Shown one piece after another: positions 47,883-60,976 of a stretch of DNA of 64,000 bases (position 1 is its first letter; the number at the start of each line of letters is the position of its first letter). The DNA comes from Corallium rubrum. Taxonomy: Eukaryota > Cnidaria > Anthozoa > Scleralcyonacea > Coralliidae. The stretch spans positions 31,001 to 95,000 of the forward strand of contig OZ036002.1 in the NCBI GenBank assembly GCA_964035015.1. The letters are read 5' to 3'. The notes beneath the pieces are model-generated. The model was not told where the DNA came from. It ran no database searches and saw nothing but the letters and a program-made list of their open reading frames with translations. The position numbers and the translations under genes were made by a program.

Positions 47883-49034
47883 GGGTAGTTTACTACACTC
47901 TTGGAAATATACATCTAAAGTATCGATCTCATCTAGATTCTATACAGCTATTGGCAATTGCAACATATCCAGTCATCACGAAACATGGTATTGATTGGAA
48001 CCATTTCTGCAGGATCGAAAATATTTGGAACAGGTACAGTATGGTATATTTACCATATAAGTCATGTAGCTATCATTGATAAGCCTGTGTTAATTGCCGC
48101 TTGTGTATTTTAACCTTCCCCCAACGTATATTTTTATGCAATTATAACAATTCCTCTTTCAATTCACTGTTCTTCTTGATGACCTTTTTTGCCCAGGAAA
48201 ATACAACCTTTGGTATTTTACTCTGGTTGTACCAAATTATTTAATTCATCAATTGGCAGAAAAAATTGACCAATCAAAACTGTTTGCAGTACTTTATTCT
48301 TTGACAATTTCATTTCCTTATTAGTTAAAATAATAATTATTCATTTTTATCTTAGGATGAAGGACGTCACTTTATACTACGTGGTATTTGTCAATCACTT
48401 TGAGGGACTATTGCATTTGTTTCCGGTGACAACCTTGGCTCCCAATTGGTGGTTTTAAAGAATGTACTGCGGTGAGGCATAGATGTAGGCATTGCATGGG
48501 TTTGGTACATGACATTCAAACTAAGGTGAGTACTGTAGTTAATATTGTTTATACATAATGTATGACTTCAAATGTTGTACAATGCAGATGTATGCACATA
48601 ATAACAGTATTTTTGAAAAGAGAGTTTACTAACTAATCTATTATCAATATTTTTTCACTTTATGCAGTTCAGAGAAGCATAGTTTATACTCAGGACAAAG
48701 GCTGGTCACAACTACGAGTGTGAGAATGTTGAAAGAGAACCAGGTACTGAAATCATCTATGGAATCAACAGAATATCATCTCTATGCAACTCACGTTACT
48801 TTCATGTAATTGGTGGGCTTCCTGCGGATGCCATGCATGATATTCTGGAAGGTGTACGATACGAATGTAAAGAAATGTTGAAAGTGTTCATCTATGAAGA
48901 TTCCTATTTAACTATGCAAGATTTGAATGAAGGAATAAAGGACTTCAACTACGGATACTACAATGACAAGAACCGACCATCACCAATTTCCTCAGTTACC
49001 CTCAATAGTAACTCCAACAGTCTCAAACAAAAGG
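47883..49034 (+). pseudogene. Multi-exon DNA-transposon transposase, 5' exons (MHDILEGV family)
   Basis: Three exons are visible. Exon 47883-48033 (acceptor CATTTTAG, donor CAG/GTACAG) encodes VVYYTLGNIHLKYRSHLDSI and QLLAIA. Exon 48356-48525 (acceptor CTTAG, donor AAG/GTGAGT) encodes GTIAFVSGDNLGSQL then, one base out of frame, GGFKECTAVRHRCRHCMGL. Exon 48668-49034 encodes FREA-stop-FILRTKAGHNYEC, then RYFHVIGGLPADAMHDILEG and DFNYGYYNDKNRPSP. The DNLGSQ...GGF...CRHC and MHDILEGV motifs belong to a widespread animal transposase family; I suspect EnSpm/CACTA-like but am not sure. Frameshifts and a TAG make it dead. The remaining exons lie at 53048-54676. Confidence 0.75.
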
Positions 49035-49619
49035 GTATATGTATGTTATATTACATGTAATATCATGTTTGTGGGCATTTTTAATATACCTCATTATATT
49101 CATTTTTACTAATCCTTCCTTCGTTTACGTCAAACTAAGTCTGATTATAGAACTAATCATATCCAGGTTGACGTCAACGGAGTTGACAACAAAAGAATTC
49201 CCGCAAACATGATATTACAAAGTAATTGCTGCCAGCCGTAAGGCGAGCAGCTTACTAATCTTGACGAGGTCTGGGCCGAGTTTATATGCGTTCACAAACT
49301 CGATTCTTAGGATTTCGTGGGTGATGATCTTCGGTATAAGCAATGTCTACCGTTCAGCAGCAGTCATTATTAAATTGTGCGCTACGCTACACCACGTTGT
49401 CTTTCTTCCTCGAGGACTTTTCTTGGCAAGTTGGCATTGTTTGGCGCTGGAATATATTGATTTATTAAAGAGAAGTAAGTGTGACGTCCATGTTGAGGAA
49501 AATGTCGCATGCTTAAGCTCTTTAATTGAAAATGCTTTGGACGATAACAAGTATTTTACTACTAAATAGTAAATGGTAGCAACTCGCAGCACTTCACTTC
49601 TGATAAAAACTTCTAGTAA
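49035..49619. other. Stretch without recognised features
   Basis: Open frames on both strands (49261-49569 plus, 49347-49655 minus) show no domain and the minus one starts inside the hairpin at 49620. No repeat with other parts of the window was noticed. Confidence 0.45.
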
Positions 49620-49764
49620 CATAAAAAGAGATGCATTTGCTATTAAACGTCCCACTCGATTTGGGCCATTTAGTAAAATTCGCTTTGGCCTTCGGCCCTC
49701 TGGAGTTTTACTAAATGACCCTAATCGAGCGGGACGATTAATAGCTAATACGCCTCTTTTTATG
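49620..49764. repeat. Long-hairpin element 4
   Basis: Arms CATAAAAAGAG...GCTATTAAACGTCCC...CCATTTAGTAAAA and their imperfect complement enclose a GGCCTTCGGCC loop. It shares the words CATTTAGTAAA and CGAGCGGG with hairpin 5. Confidence 0.85.
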
Positions 49765-50134
49765 ATATTACTTATAATAATTACTGTGTATAGAAAATCT
49801 GGGTATTACTATGAAATTTTTGGGTCTAGGTCTGCTTTTCCTCAAAACCATGACCTTATCCCAGACCTAAAAATGCAAAATTCCAAACTGCTGAACTGCA
49901 TGATTTAGTTTGTTGTGGAGTAACGATCATGCAGTACCAGTCACATTACTCTGATCTAGCTAAATCTGACAAAATAGTAATTTGTTCTACCATTTTGGGA
50001 TCTACCGTTTCTGCATTACCTATTCACATTTACACCAGTTGCCTATACGCATCATGTTCTTAATAATATTGTAATATTATACCTCAAATAAATAAAATAT
50101 AATATTATGCTGTATATCACCAAAGCTTTACTTA

Positions 50135-50330
50135 AGCCTGGTTTCCATTTGGTCACCATGATTGCAACCGTGTCATGGTGGTCAATGTGATATAGTCAGG
50201 AACTATCTTGTCTTTTGTCTGCTGTATGCAAAGCAGTCTTTACTGATTGCAGTCTGTAACAGATTGCCACTCCACTACATCAACCATTATGACACTGTTG
50301 CGATCGTGGTGACCAAATGAAAACCAGGCT
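50135..50330. mobile_element. Harbinger-like MITE, 196 bp, TTA target duplication
   Basis: The ends AGCCTGGTTTCCATTTGGTC and GACCAAATGAAAACCAGGCT are inverted, and the similarity continues for ~55 bases per side (GTCACCA, TTGCAAC, GTGTCAT). TTA flanks both ends (50132-50134, 50331-50333), the target preference of PIF/Harbinger elements. Confidence 0.85.
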
Positions 50331-50333
50331 TTA

Positions 50334-51146
50334 GTGTTTGAGTTATTAATATGACTTCATGTGTTGTTTGTTTCTTCTCTTGACACTACAATTATTGCAT
50401 TACAGTATTTCATGTTTTTAGCTTGTCCTTTTACCTCATAATTTTGTATATATGTACTTTAGGTAGTAGTTGATTGTTGTTAGTATATACTGCACATACG
50501 ATAAATGCCAGAGGTTGCTTTCTTATACACCTGTACTGCACTCACAATATCTGTCAAACTGCCAAATTCCAGGGATGTGCAGAGCTCAGAAAATTCTAAG
50601 TGCCAGATAGAAAATAAGCAATAAGCCGAAGAAAGATAGTGATAATATCAATGTTTAGACAAACTGCAGTAGCCTCTATTGACAAAATACGAACAGTCAG
50701 CACTACAATAAATTATAATTTATACAATGGCTTCTTTTTCATATAAACAATACCAAAACACTGTGTAATGTACTGCAGGTGTAGGTGAACTACTAGGCAT
50801 GCAAGCTCATGCAACTTCAATTGAATTATACTGCTTGATTTGATGTTTAAATCCAAGTACCCCCTACTAATATTTCTCAGCTGCACAGATGCAGCTGATT
50901 GTATTTTTCAGCTGCACAAATGTTGTGCCTGGGTAAATTTCTGCTTTGATGATTGGAAATCGTATACAACAGGAGGATGAGAGATAGCAACTGTTCAACA
51001 TGCTCCTTGAAATTATAGACATTGTTTTCTCACCCATTGTCAGTGAGGAAACTATTGGGATCCTGGAAGGTTTAACTGAATAATACCATGATCCCCTCGG
51101 GTTCTATTGTTCCGAGCGGGCATTAAAATCTCTAAATTCTCTCTGA
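50334..51146. other. Stretch without recognised features
   Basis: AT-rich sequence without protein-like open frames. A CTCGGG...CCGAGCGGGC motif near 51096-51120 is a partial relative of the adjacent hairpin. Confidence 0.45.
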
Positions 51147-51231
51147 GCGGGCAATTTACTAAATCGCGCGCTCGACCGGGCGATTTAGACTAAATCGCCC
51201 GATCGAGCGGGCCATTTAGTAAATTGCCCGC
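51147..51231. repeat. Long-hairpin element 5
   Basis: Arms of 41 bases (starting GCGGGCAATTTACTAAAT) pair with four mismatches around a 3-base loop (GAC). The CATTTAGTAAA and CGAGCGGG words are shared with hairpin 4, so the two belong to one family. Confidence 0.9.
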
Positions 51232-51436
51232 ATTTGTATGCATGGCCGAACATCCAAACAATACCTTTATACACAACAATAAAAAGACTTTTATTATGTG
51301 CTGTTAATTATTACATACTTGCTTAGATTCTCATTTATGCCACTCAATTACAACAACACTGAAAATAAGTTTATTTACTGATATTGATATTTATATGTAC
51401 GTTACCGTGCACAGAAGCTGCCTGCAACATGCCGCT

Positions 51437-52706
51437 TCAATCTAGATTCGAATTCACGCTTTTTTTATACTCAACACAAGCATTTACTAGAGTTTCATCG
51501 TCAACATCATCAAATACTGCAGAAGCGTTAGTTGCACCAGAAAGGACACTTGACACTGCGACGTTAGCATTCACATCTTCTCTCTGATAAGTTCTCACAC
51601 CTTCAATTGATCGATGTCCGCTTCGTTTCATTATAGCCTTTTCTGGAACACCGGCATCATACAAACGTGTCACGGCAGTTACTCGACCAGAATGATTGCT
51701 ATAATTCCCGACTAAACCAGCATCCTTACACATTTCTTTAAATCGCTTGTTAAGTGTATTCCAACCAATTGCTCTATTCTCAAACCAAGTTATTGCGCCA
51801 TACTCCCAATTTCCTTTAGGTTTCAAGTAAAAGGGACCATCACTCGCATGTTCTGGGCTAAAAAACGCAGAAAATATGAGTAAATAATTCGTTTGTAAAA
51901 TATGAAGAAATGATATTCAACAATACATAGCACATCGAAACGTAGAACTGATAAATGAAACTGAAAGACTCTTCGTGTAAAGGGTCTTCTACATGCTCTA
52001 CTCTCTTCACCTCCTGTTTGCGTCTCTTCAAGCCTCCTTGGTTTGTTTTGGAGATCTTTTCTACATACTTTACGATCATCGTTCCAGCAGGTTGTTCGAC
52101 AAATTCGAATTGGTCATGCGTTAATTCTCGCAGCTCTTTACCACCTCGTAGCGCAAACAACTTCCCAGTCAAGTATAATAATGTATTGATAACACTATCC
52201 GGGCAACTTGTGCCGAGAATGCCACTACTCCACATTTTGCTTTCATCATTAACGCACACTGCATCTGCTTTCTCTTTAACTGGGTTTTGAGAAGCCCTTA
52301 GTTCCGTTAGCCTGCCATCGAGAGCTTCTTGAAATGGCTTTAACTCAGATGAACGGAACAAATTCAACTTTGGATGTTGCACCTGTATGCTTCGATTTAA
52401 ACCACAAAACAAGCTATACAAAACTTCATGACGATACTGGCCTCCATCTCTCTTCCTTACTTGTAAGTTTAATCTGCTCAGCCAATAATTAATCTCCTTG
52501 ATGCTTAGATCTTCAAAGTTTGGGACACGCTTGAATTGTTGATTCTCGCCAGTAAAATCAATGAACTCCTTATTTCTTGCTTCAGCTCATTTTCTATAAA
52601 CATTCCTGCTCCAAGATGTGTGCTTCGTCGTATTTGCGGGCGTTCTGTTCTCTCGAGCTTTCTCAACATCGCGTTCTGTAAAATTTGAGAACCGCTTCTC
52701 CGCCAT
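51437..52706 (-). pseudogene. Crypton-type tyrosine recombinase (DUF3504-like), nearly intact
   Basis: The minus-strand protein begins MAEKRFSNFTERDVEKAREN, has one TGA (expected Trp, after NVYRK), then continues in the same frame through FKRVPNFEDLSIKEINYWLS, HPKLNLFRSSELKPF and LFALRGGKELRELT (the N-terminal catalytic Arg). About 100 bases that look like an intron or indel follow (about 51857-51975, acceptor GCGTTTTTTAG), then PEHASDGPFYLKP, NHSGRVTAVTRLYDAGVPEK and KRSGHRSIEGVRTYQRE, giving the His-Arg, His and Tyr of the recombinase active site. This matches metazoan Cryptons, which are also the source of the C-terminal domain of ZMYM/QRICH1 proteins. A live element would integrate by site-specific recombination. 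Only one clear stop is visible. Confidence 0.85.
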
Positions 52707-52864
52707 GCCCTTCGACTTCGCCAAAATCGAACAACAACGTTTTGTCAAATCTACCTCGCATTTATACACGCCTACACACATGCATTCAAAATGTCTTTGT
52801 TCTCATATGACTTTTAAACAATAGAAACTAATTACGGTACCCCGGTGATCGTACTATTACAAAC

Positions 52865-53017
52865 TAATAGCATGACATATCGGGAAATTAGTGATTAAAT
52901 GCCCCCTCAGGCTCGGGAGGTTTGTAGAATTCCCTGGGGCTGCGCCCTCGGGAATTCCACAAACCTCCCTCGCCTTCGGGGCATTTAATCACTAATTTCC
53001 CTCATGTCATGCTATTA
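52865..53017. repeat. Long-hairpin element 6, 153 bp
   Basis: A near-perfect palindrome. Arms TAATAGCATGACATATCGGG and the complementary end (CCCTCATGTCATGCTATTA) continue through GAAATTAGTGATTAAATG, CTCGGGAGGTTTGT and GAATTCCC. The loop region is TGGGGCTGCGCCCTC. It sits between the Crypton start and a transposase exon. Confidence 0.92.
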
Positions 53018-53047
53018 CTTATAAGAACACCATCAAATATTTACTTA

Positions 53048-54676
53048 CATCTTGGGAGATCTGTTTTACCAAAGATGCACTACGTGGTTCATTTCCCAGC
53101 ACAAATACTAAAGTGAGTCGATCAGGGTTTAATAATTATGAAATTATGATGAGCATGAATATTATGAACATTGGGCCTCTTAAGAAACCACACTGAATGT
53201 TCACTGTTCTGTTGGGATTCCAATTTTTCTAGACAGTGAGACCTTCTCATTAGTGGAAAGCTGCTGTTACATGTAATTATAAATTAAACATCTGTTTGTA
53301 AATTACAGGCTGGGACCATGGGACCAATGGTTAGATCATGGTGCATGAGGTATGAGGCCAAACACTTTTCAAGCAAATAGCTGGTGTCATGGGGAATTTT
53401 ACCAATGTGGCCTACACACGTGCTGAAATATAACAGCGTCTTCAATGTTTAAAACCGGATACATCAGGAAACGGCATGGTGAATTTATTTGCAAGCCTGT
53501 AGAAATTGTTAATTATGTTTAGAGTACATGGATTTTAATTGCAGGTGCTGTGTCCCATTCCTGTAACACATGTTCAAAATTTCCATGTCAATTATTCACG
53601 ATCAAATTATCAGTGGTGGATTAGGGGGTCGACTTGCCCACGCCCCACAGGTCCTATGGGGCCTGGGGCTGCTAACGCCTTATGAAATAGAGACCCCAGG
53701 GTGTACATCCAATTTGAAAAGACTCAGCTAGGTGCATTGAATCCGCCACTGCAAACGATTATGCAAACAAGCACGTAATGTCATGTAATCATCAATGATG
53801 CAATTTACATGTTGCATGTACACGTTGATATGAAATTAGATTGTAGCTGCAGATGCTGATTATTTTAATCAACTGAGCGAGCAAGAGCCATTACTGCTAA
53901 ATCACACAAGTTTATTGTATGAGTAAGTTCAGTCTTTCTTCAACTTTGTTTTAGCACATTAAGAGTGGTTATAGAAATAAATAACATAATTCAATTATCA
54001 TATATATAGGCTTGTACGCCTGGGGAATACTTTTATTATAATACTCTTAATTATTACAATAAAGTTATATTGTAATTATGCTTCATCTGGAACCATTACT
54101 TTTAATTTCACCCGTTCATATTTCTCCTTTAGACCTTTAGAAGGTACTGTCTTGCAAAAAGTAATTGAGCTGCAAGTAATTATGCCCACATCTGCACTGG
54201 GGTTGGGAGGGAAACTGAGGCATTTGCCTTGGTCGCCTGGAAAAGTGCCTGGGCCCCTAATTATTAGGCCTTACCACTATCGGTTGCTATCTCACAATTC
54301 ATTTGTGAAAATTACTTTCTTTCCTAAACACTGCAGGTCTACCAATGTAATCATCAACGGAATAAAATACAAAGTGAATGCTGTGTTGATTCTTAATCTG
54401 GATTAAGAATTACCAGAGTTTGGATCAATATCCAAAGTTATTGTATTCGCAGACAAATACATATACTCTCAAAAGACAAAGTACAAAACTGTTGAATACA
54501 ACAGGCACTACCATTCATATGGAGTCCGAAGAGAACTCATGCCAGAGTGCAGAGTGCTTTTACATCAAGAGATGATGGCAATTTACATGCCAATTCATAG
54601 TGTTACATCATATGGTGTAGTCCAGCGAAATGGAACTTTGTTTGTGGCTCCACCTTTTATGGTACCGGACAATTAG
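53048..54676 (+). pseudogene. Multi-exon DNA-transposon transposase, 3' exons
   Basis: This is the continuation of the 47883-49034 gene. Exon ~53048-53112 encodes HLGRSVLPKMHYVVHFPAQI and has donor AAA/GTGAGT. Exon 53309-~53470 (acceptor AAATTACAG) encodes GPMVRSWCMRYEAKHF, then one base out of frame IAGVMGNFTNVAYTRAE and QRLQC. The last exon, from 54337 (acceptor CACTGCAG), encodes STNVIINGIKYKVNAVLI, a TAA at 54404-54406, and then in the same frame ELPEFGSISKVIVFADKYI, YNRHYHSYGV and a stop at 54674-54676. The LPKMHY...WCMRYEAKH pattern is characteristic of the same family as the upstream exons. Exons between LKQKG and LPKMHY are missing where the Crypton and hairpins lie. Confidence 0.75.
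53611..53751. mobile_element. hAT-type MITE, 141 bp
   Basis: The ends CAGTGGTGGATT and AATCCGCCACTG are inverted with one mismatch. The flanks CAAATTAT (53603-53610) and CAAACGAT (53752-53759) match at 6 of 8 positions, as for an old 8-bp duplication. It lies in an intron of the decayed transposase gene. Confidence 0.75.
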
Positions 54677-54843
54677 GCTATCTAAAGGACTGTCTCCTCA
54701 TGAAGTCCGAAGAGAACTCATGCCAGTAAAGTGCTTTTACATCAAGAAATGATGGCAACTTACATGCTAATTCATACTGTTACACCTTATGGTGTAGTCC
54801 AGTGAAAGGAGCTTTGTCGATTAGACTGTCTAAAGGTCTCTCT
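54521..54843 (+). repeat. Local tandem duplication of the transposase 3' end
   Basis: The segment beginning GGAGTCCGAAGAGAACTCAT at 54521 recurs diverged from about 54702 (GAAGTCCGAAGAGAACTCAT), including TACATCAAGAAATGATGGCA and TATGGTGTAGTCCAG and the ATTAG-(A/G)CT-TCTAAAGG tail. The second copy has lost part of the middle. Confidence 0.85.
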
Positions 54844-54868
54844 GTCCCTCCCTCTTCCTCTCCTCTTT

Positions 54869-54876
54869 CTCTCTCC
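54869..54876. repeat. Left target-site duplication of the hAT element (CTCTCTCC)
   Basis: CTCTCTCC immediately precedes CAGGCCC; the same eight bases follow GGGCCTG at 58240-58247. Both lie in a CT-rich tract, so the match is somewhat less informative than in unique sequence. Confidence 0.8.
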
Positions 54877-55068
54877 CAGGCCCGGATTTACCGATAGGCT
54901 TACCAGGCTATAACCTGTAGGCCCACAATTTGGACGGCCCACGTTTTGGGAGGGAAAAAAAATAGACACTATTTCAAAATTTCCCCAAACTTTATTTTCC
55001 CCGAATTTTATTTTAGCCCATAAGCTACAAATCTTTCCGTTCAGGGCTTCACATAGATCGTTTTCATC

Positions 55069-55129
55069 TGACGTCACGGCGGCCATATTGGTGTACCAAA
55101 ACAATGAAATGGCGGCCATATTGGTGTAC
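55069..55129 (+). promoter_or_regulatory. Possible hAT promoter: CRE plus two 19-bp direct repeats
   Basis: TGACGTCA (55069-55076), a perfect CRE palindrome, is followed by two copies of GGCGGCCATATTGGTGTAC (55078-55096 and 55111-55129). GGCGGCCAT resembles a YY1-type site. The block is 120-180 bases upstream of the first ATG of the transposase. Confidence 0.45.
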
Positions 55130-55247
55130 GGTATGGGAATTAGCTCTTTCTTATTCAAATATTTCGTATTGTTTCACCACCCCAATGGGGCCACCAATCA
55201 CATGAGTGAAAACGTTGTATAGACTTAGATGGTCTTAGATCCCAGCG

Positions 55248-57953
<2,706 letters not shown>

Positions 57954-58239
57954 ATGTTGAATCTCATAAATTCGATTTGTTCTACTCTTCAAACATAATT
58001 AGTTTTCTACTTTGTTAATTAAAATACACTGTTCTTCATTTATGCATAATTAATTATTCTACTTTATAGAAATATTTCTTAAAAATGACGAAAAACTCTG
58101 TTAAAAAATGGGATTTCAGACGTTTATATTTTGTTCAAAAGTGTCCTCAAAATGCGGGAAATGCTGTTGCGCATGCCGCCGGACCCCCTAGAAATGTGTC
58201 GCCACACTTGTAGGCCCAAAATTGGTAAATTCGGGCCTG

Positions 58240-58317
58240 CTCTCTCCCTTTCTCTCCCCCTCTTTCTCTCCCCCTCTTTCCCTCCCCCATATCTCTCCCT
58301 CCCCCTCCCTCTCTCTC
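58240..58317. repeat. CT-rich tract (CTCC/CTTTCTC) right of the hAT element
   Basis: It is the continuation of the CT-rich sequence at 54836-54876 on the far side of the hAT element. It resembles the CCCT-type tail that ends the LINE fragment at 60804-60891, so the hAT probably hit an older LINE-tail-like microsatellite. Confidence 0.85.
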
Positions 58318-60803
58318 TGGAATAATATAAGCCTTACACAAAGTAGCCTGCGAACCCAGACCTACTTTCTGCCTCCCGCGAAAACTATGGTCTGCGAACC
58401 CGAGCAGAGATTTGATTTCCGTGACGTAATACCTTTTTATCCAATCACAACTTACCTCTTAAAAACAGGGAACTAACGCGCGGGATTTGTGCGGGATAAA
58501 CACGCAAACGCGTGGAAACAAAGGAGTGAAGACATAAGCAATTCCTTTCTGAAATGACAGAAGGTATCGAGAGTGCGCTATAAAATACGTCGGCAAAGAG
58601 AGAAAGGATGACCGATCTTTTCGTGAATTTCCCTACTGGATTTGGGAAATCCCTATATTTCAAGGCTTGGCACTCGTGTTTGGTTCGCTATCCAGCCGAG
58701 CGAAGCCTGATCAAGTCAGTCGCCTCAATTCTCTTGGGATTTATAGTGCCGCATCGCTGAACGAATCGCGTCAAATGTTCGGTTCGATCGACTGAAAGCG
58801 GTGCTAAAGGGAGAGTTTTCCATCGTGTTTGGATAACCAGAGTTGTGGCTAGGTGATGAAAGATGATATGGCGGAAAATGGTTCACAGCGACGTTTATAA
58901 TACAAGATTATTTAGAAGGCTGTGAAAGCTGTGGCAGTCGATGTGTCAATTTCAGAACAATGGTACGTAATTGCAACAAATCGTATTACAACACCAGTTT
59001 CCAAATAAGAAAGTGACTATCGAATCTATGAAGTCTCTGCAAATATTATACTCGCTTGAAATGTGATTCCAAATTTGTTTTTGAGATTGCAATATGTTTT
59101 ATGACTTATTATGTTGTTGTGATTATATTTAAGACAAAAATGTTGAGAAAAATATCTGTTGTTCTTTGTCCTAATATAAATTAGTAAATTACAGCTTTCA
59201 TTTCAACCGAGCCTAACAATATTATAAAATATTGTCATTCACATTTTCTTAATGATCTGTCAGTGCTAAATACTCTTTTTGAAAAGTAATATTGTTTTCA
59301 CTATTAATAAACGACATAAGCATAAGCATCAGCTCAAGAAAAAAAAAGTTTTATCTGTGAAACTTTTATATTAAACATGTCATTACAGCGGATCATAGTT
59401 AATAAAAAGAGAGACAGAGCGGATTAACGACAACAATTGTCGCGTTTATAGTTGCAATAATTTAATATACTATTATACTGTATGACGTTTCCAGGCAAAA
59501 TGTCAGATACCTTACCGGCATACATAGGAGTTACATTTCTTTGTATTGTCTTTTGTTTATCATGGCCATATATATGCTTGTGCTTATGTCCTAGTGAAAA
59601 CCAGGCTTTATACTACAGTTATCATGATTTAATATTGTTGAACCAGCCACTGCTATGCTGGGAAGCCACTCAGGATTTTATTTTCTTGAAGACGCAATAG
59701 TTATCAAAAAGGCATCGGGAAGAGGGGCTCTCTGTTTCCATTCTAGGCATAACTTTTCAAATTCAAAACTTGTTACAAACTCCGCCTTTGTTTCAGTTTA
59801 CTCGGAGCGTGGAAGGCTGTCGTCGTCAATATAAGCTGTTAACTTCCAAAGTCAGAAGTCCAGGACGATCAATACCGCTTTAGCAATTCCGTATTGTTTT
59901 ACTCGGATATTCTGCAGTAAGATGAACTTTAGTCTCTTTCTTTTGAGTTTCTGAAGCTGGTCGAACTGGTGAAGATGAGTTTCAGCTTTCTTGAGAGTTG
60001 AGCGGCGTCGATAGTGCTAAATTCATTAATTTTCCCCTTCGTCGCGGGAAATGTTTTCTTTAATACAAAGAAAACAAGTGTCGTTCATCGTTATATAAAG
60101 ACTTAGTACTATACAATATACTTGTCAAAAATTGCAAAACGCGTGGGCAATTTTAGCTAAATATATTTTCAAATTTGATTGGATAACACGAGACAAAAGG
60201 TATTACGTCACGAAAATCAAATCTCTGCTTGGGTACGCAGACGCTAGTTTCCGTGGGAGGCAACGAGGGCGGGCAAATACGTCTGGGTTCGCAGGCTATA
60301 CACAAAGTGACCGACTCCAAAAATTATAGAATCGAGCAGCTCGTGTGATAACAAATTCTCAATTATTTAAGATGGGATACACTAGCTGTCATGCGCTCTA
60401 CACATATTCTAATAATGATACCTAAAACAATGCATACTCAAGCGCCACCATATTTAATTGACCAATTCCATAGGGTAATTGATACTACCAATTATAATTT
60501 GAGAAATAATGATATCAATCTCAAATTACCAATGCCAAATACTGAAAATTTACCAAAAAGTTTCATATATCAAGGTGTACAAGCTTGGAATGCCGTGCCC
60601 GCTGATCTAAGGAAGGTAACCTCGCTAAGTAGTTTTAAAAGGAAATTTTCATCTCTCCTCCAACAGTGAATGACATTGTAAATACCTAACTTACTTTTCA
60701 CTTGATGTAGCATATATTTTAAATTAATTTCTATGAATGTAATTCGTACGGCTTTCATGTAAACCAGAAGTATTTCTGATGAAATTCTGTGTTTAAATAA
60801 AGG
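58318..60803 (+). mobile_element. LINE 3' fragment, split by a 1,955-bp TIR element
   Basis: Reading across the insertion and removing one target copy gives WNNISLTQSDRLQKL-stop-NRAARVITNSQLF, then, out of frame at 60391-60669, APPYLIDQFHRVID, PNTENLPKSFIYQGVQAWNA and SFKRKFSSLL, the C-terminus of a CR1/L2-like ORF2. A 3' UTR follows with ATAAAGG, and a CCCT microsatellite tail. It is 5'-truncated and carries a TAG and frameshifts. Confidence 0.85.
58344..60298. mobile_element. Non-autonomous TIR element, 1,955 bp, 9-bp target duplication
   Basis: Both ends start TAGCCTGCGAACCCAGAC and remain similar for more than 100 bases, including TCTGCG(A/T)ACCC and GCAGAGATTTGATTT(T/C)CG TGACGTAATACCTTTT. 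The flanks TACACAAAG at 58335-58343 and 60299-60307 are identical. A 9-bp duplication with long TIRs suggests a Mutator-like element; an 8-bp hAT reading (ACACAAAG) is possible because a T precedes both. The interior has no recognisable transposase; the 72-codon frame at 59482-59700 has no family features. Confidence 0.92.
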
Positions 60804-60891
60804 TCCCTTCCTCCCTCCCTCCCTCCCTCCCTCCCTCCCTCCCTCCCTCCCTCCCTCTCTCTCTCCCTCCCACTCCCTCCCTCTCTCTCTC
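60804..60891. repeat. (CCCT)n/CT-rich LINE tail
   Basis: TCCCTTCCTCCCTCCC...CTCTCTCTCTC, directly after ATAAAGG of the LINE fragment and directly before the 5' end of the next LINE. Confidence 0.9.
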
Positions 60892-60976
60892 AGCTCTCCA
60901 ACAGTACGGACGTGTGTTCGGTTTCTCTGTGAAAATTCGAAGTTTCTTTATCGTACATCAGCTATAATCGTTCCCA

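Noticed and set aside
49261-49655. Overlapping 102-codon ORFs on both strands
   Set aside because: No recognisable domain, and the minus ORF begins within hairpin element 4.
58131-58476. Ser/Pro/Leu-rich and Arg/Gly-rich ORFs
   Set aside because: They translate the CT-rich tract and the ends of two transposons.
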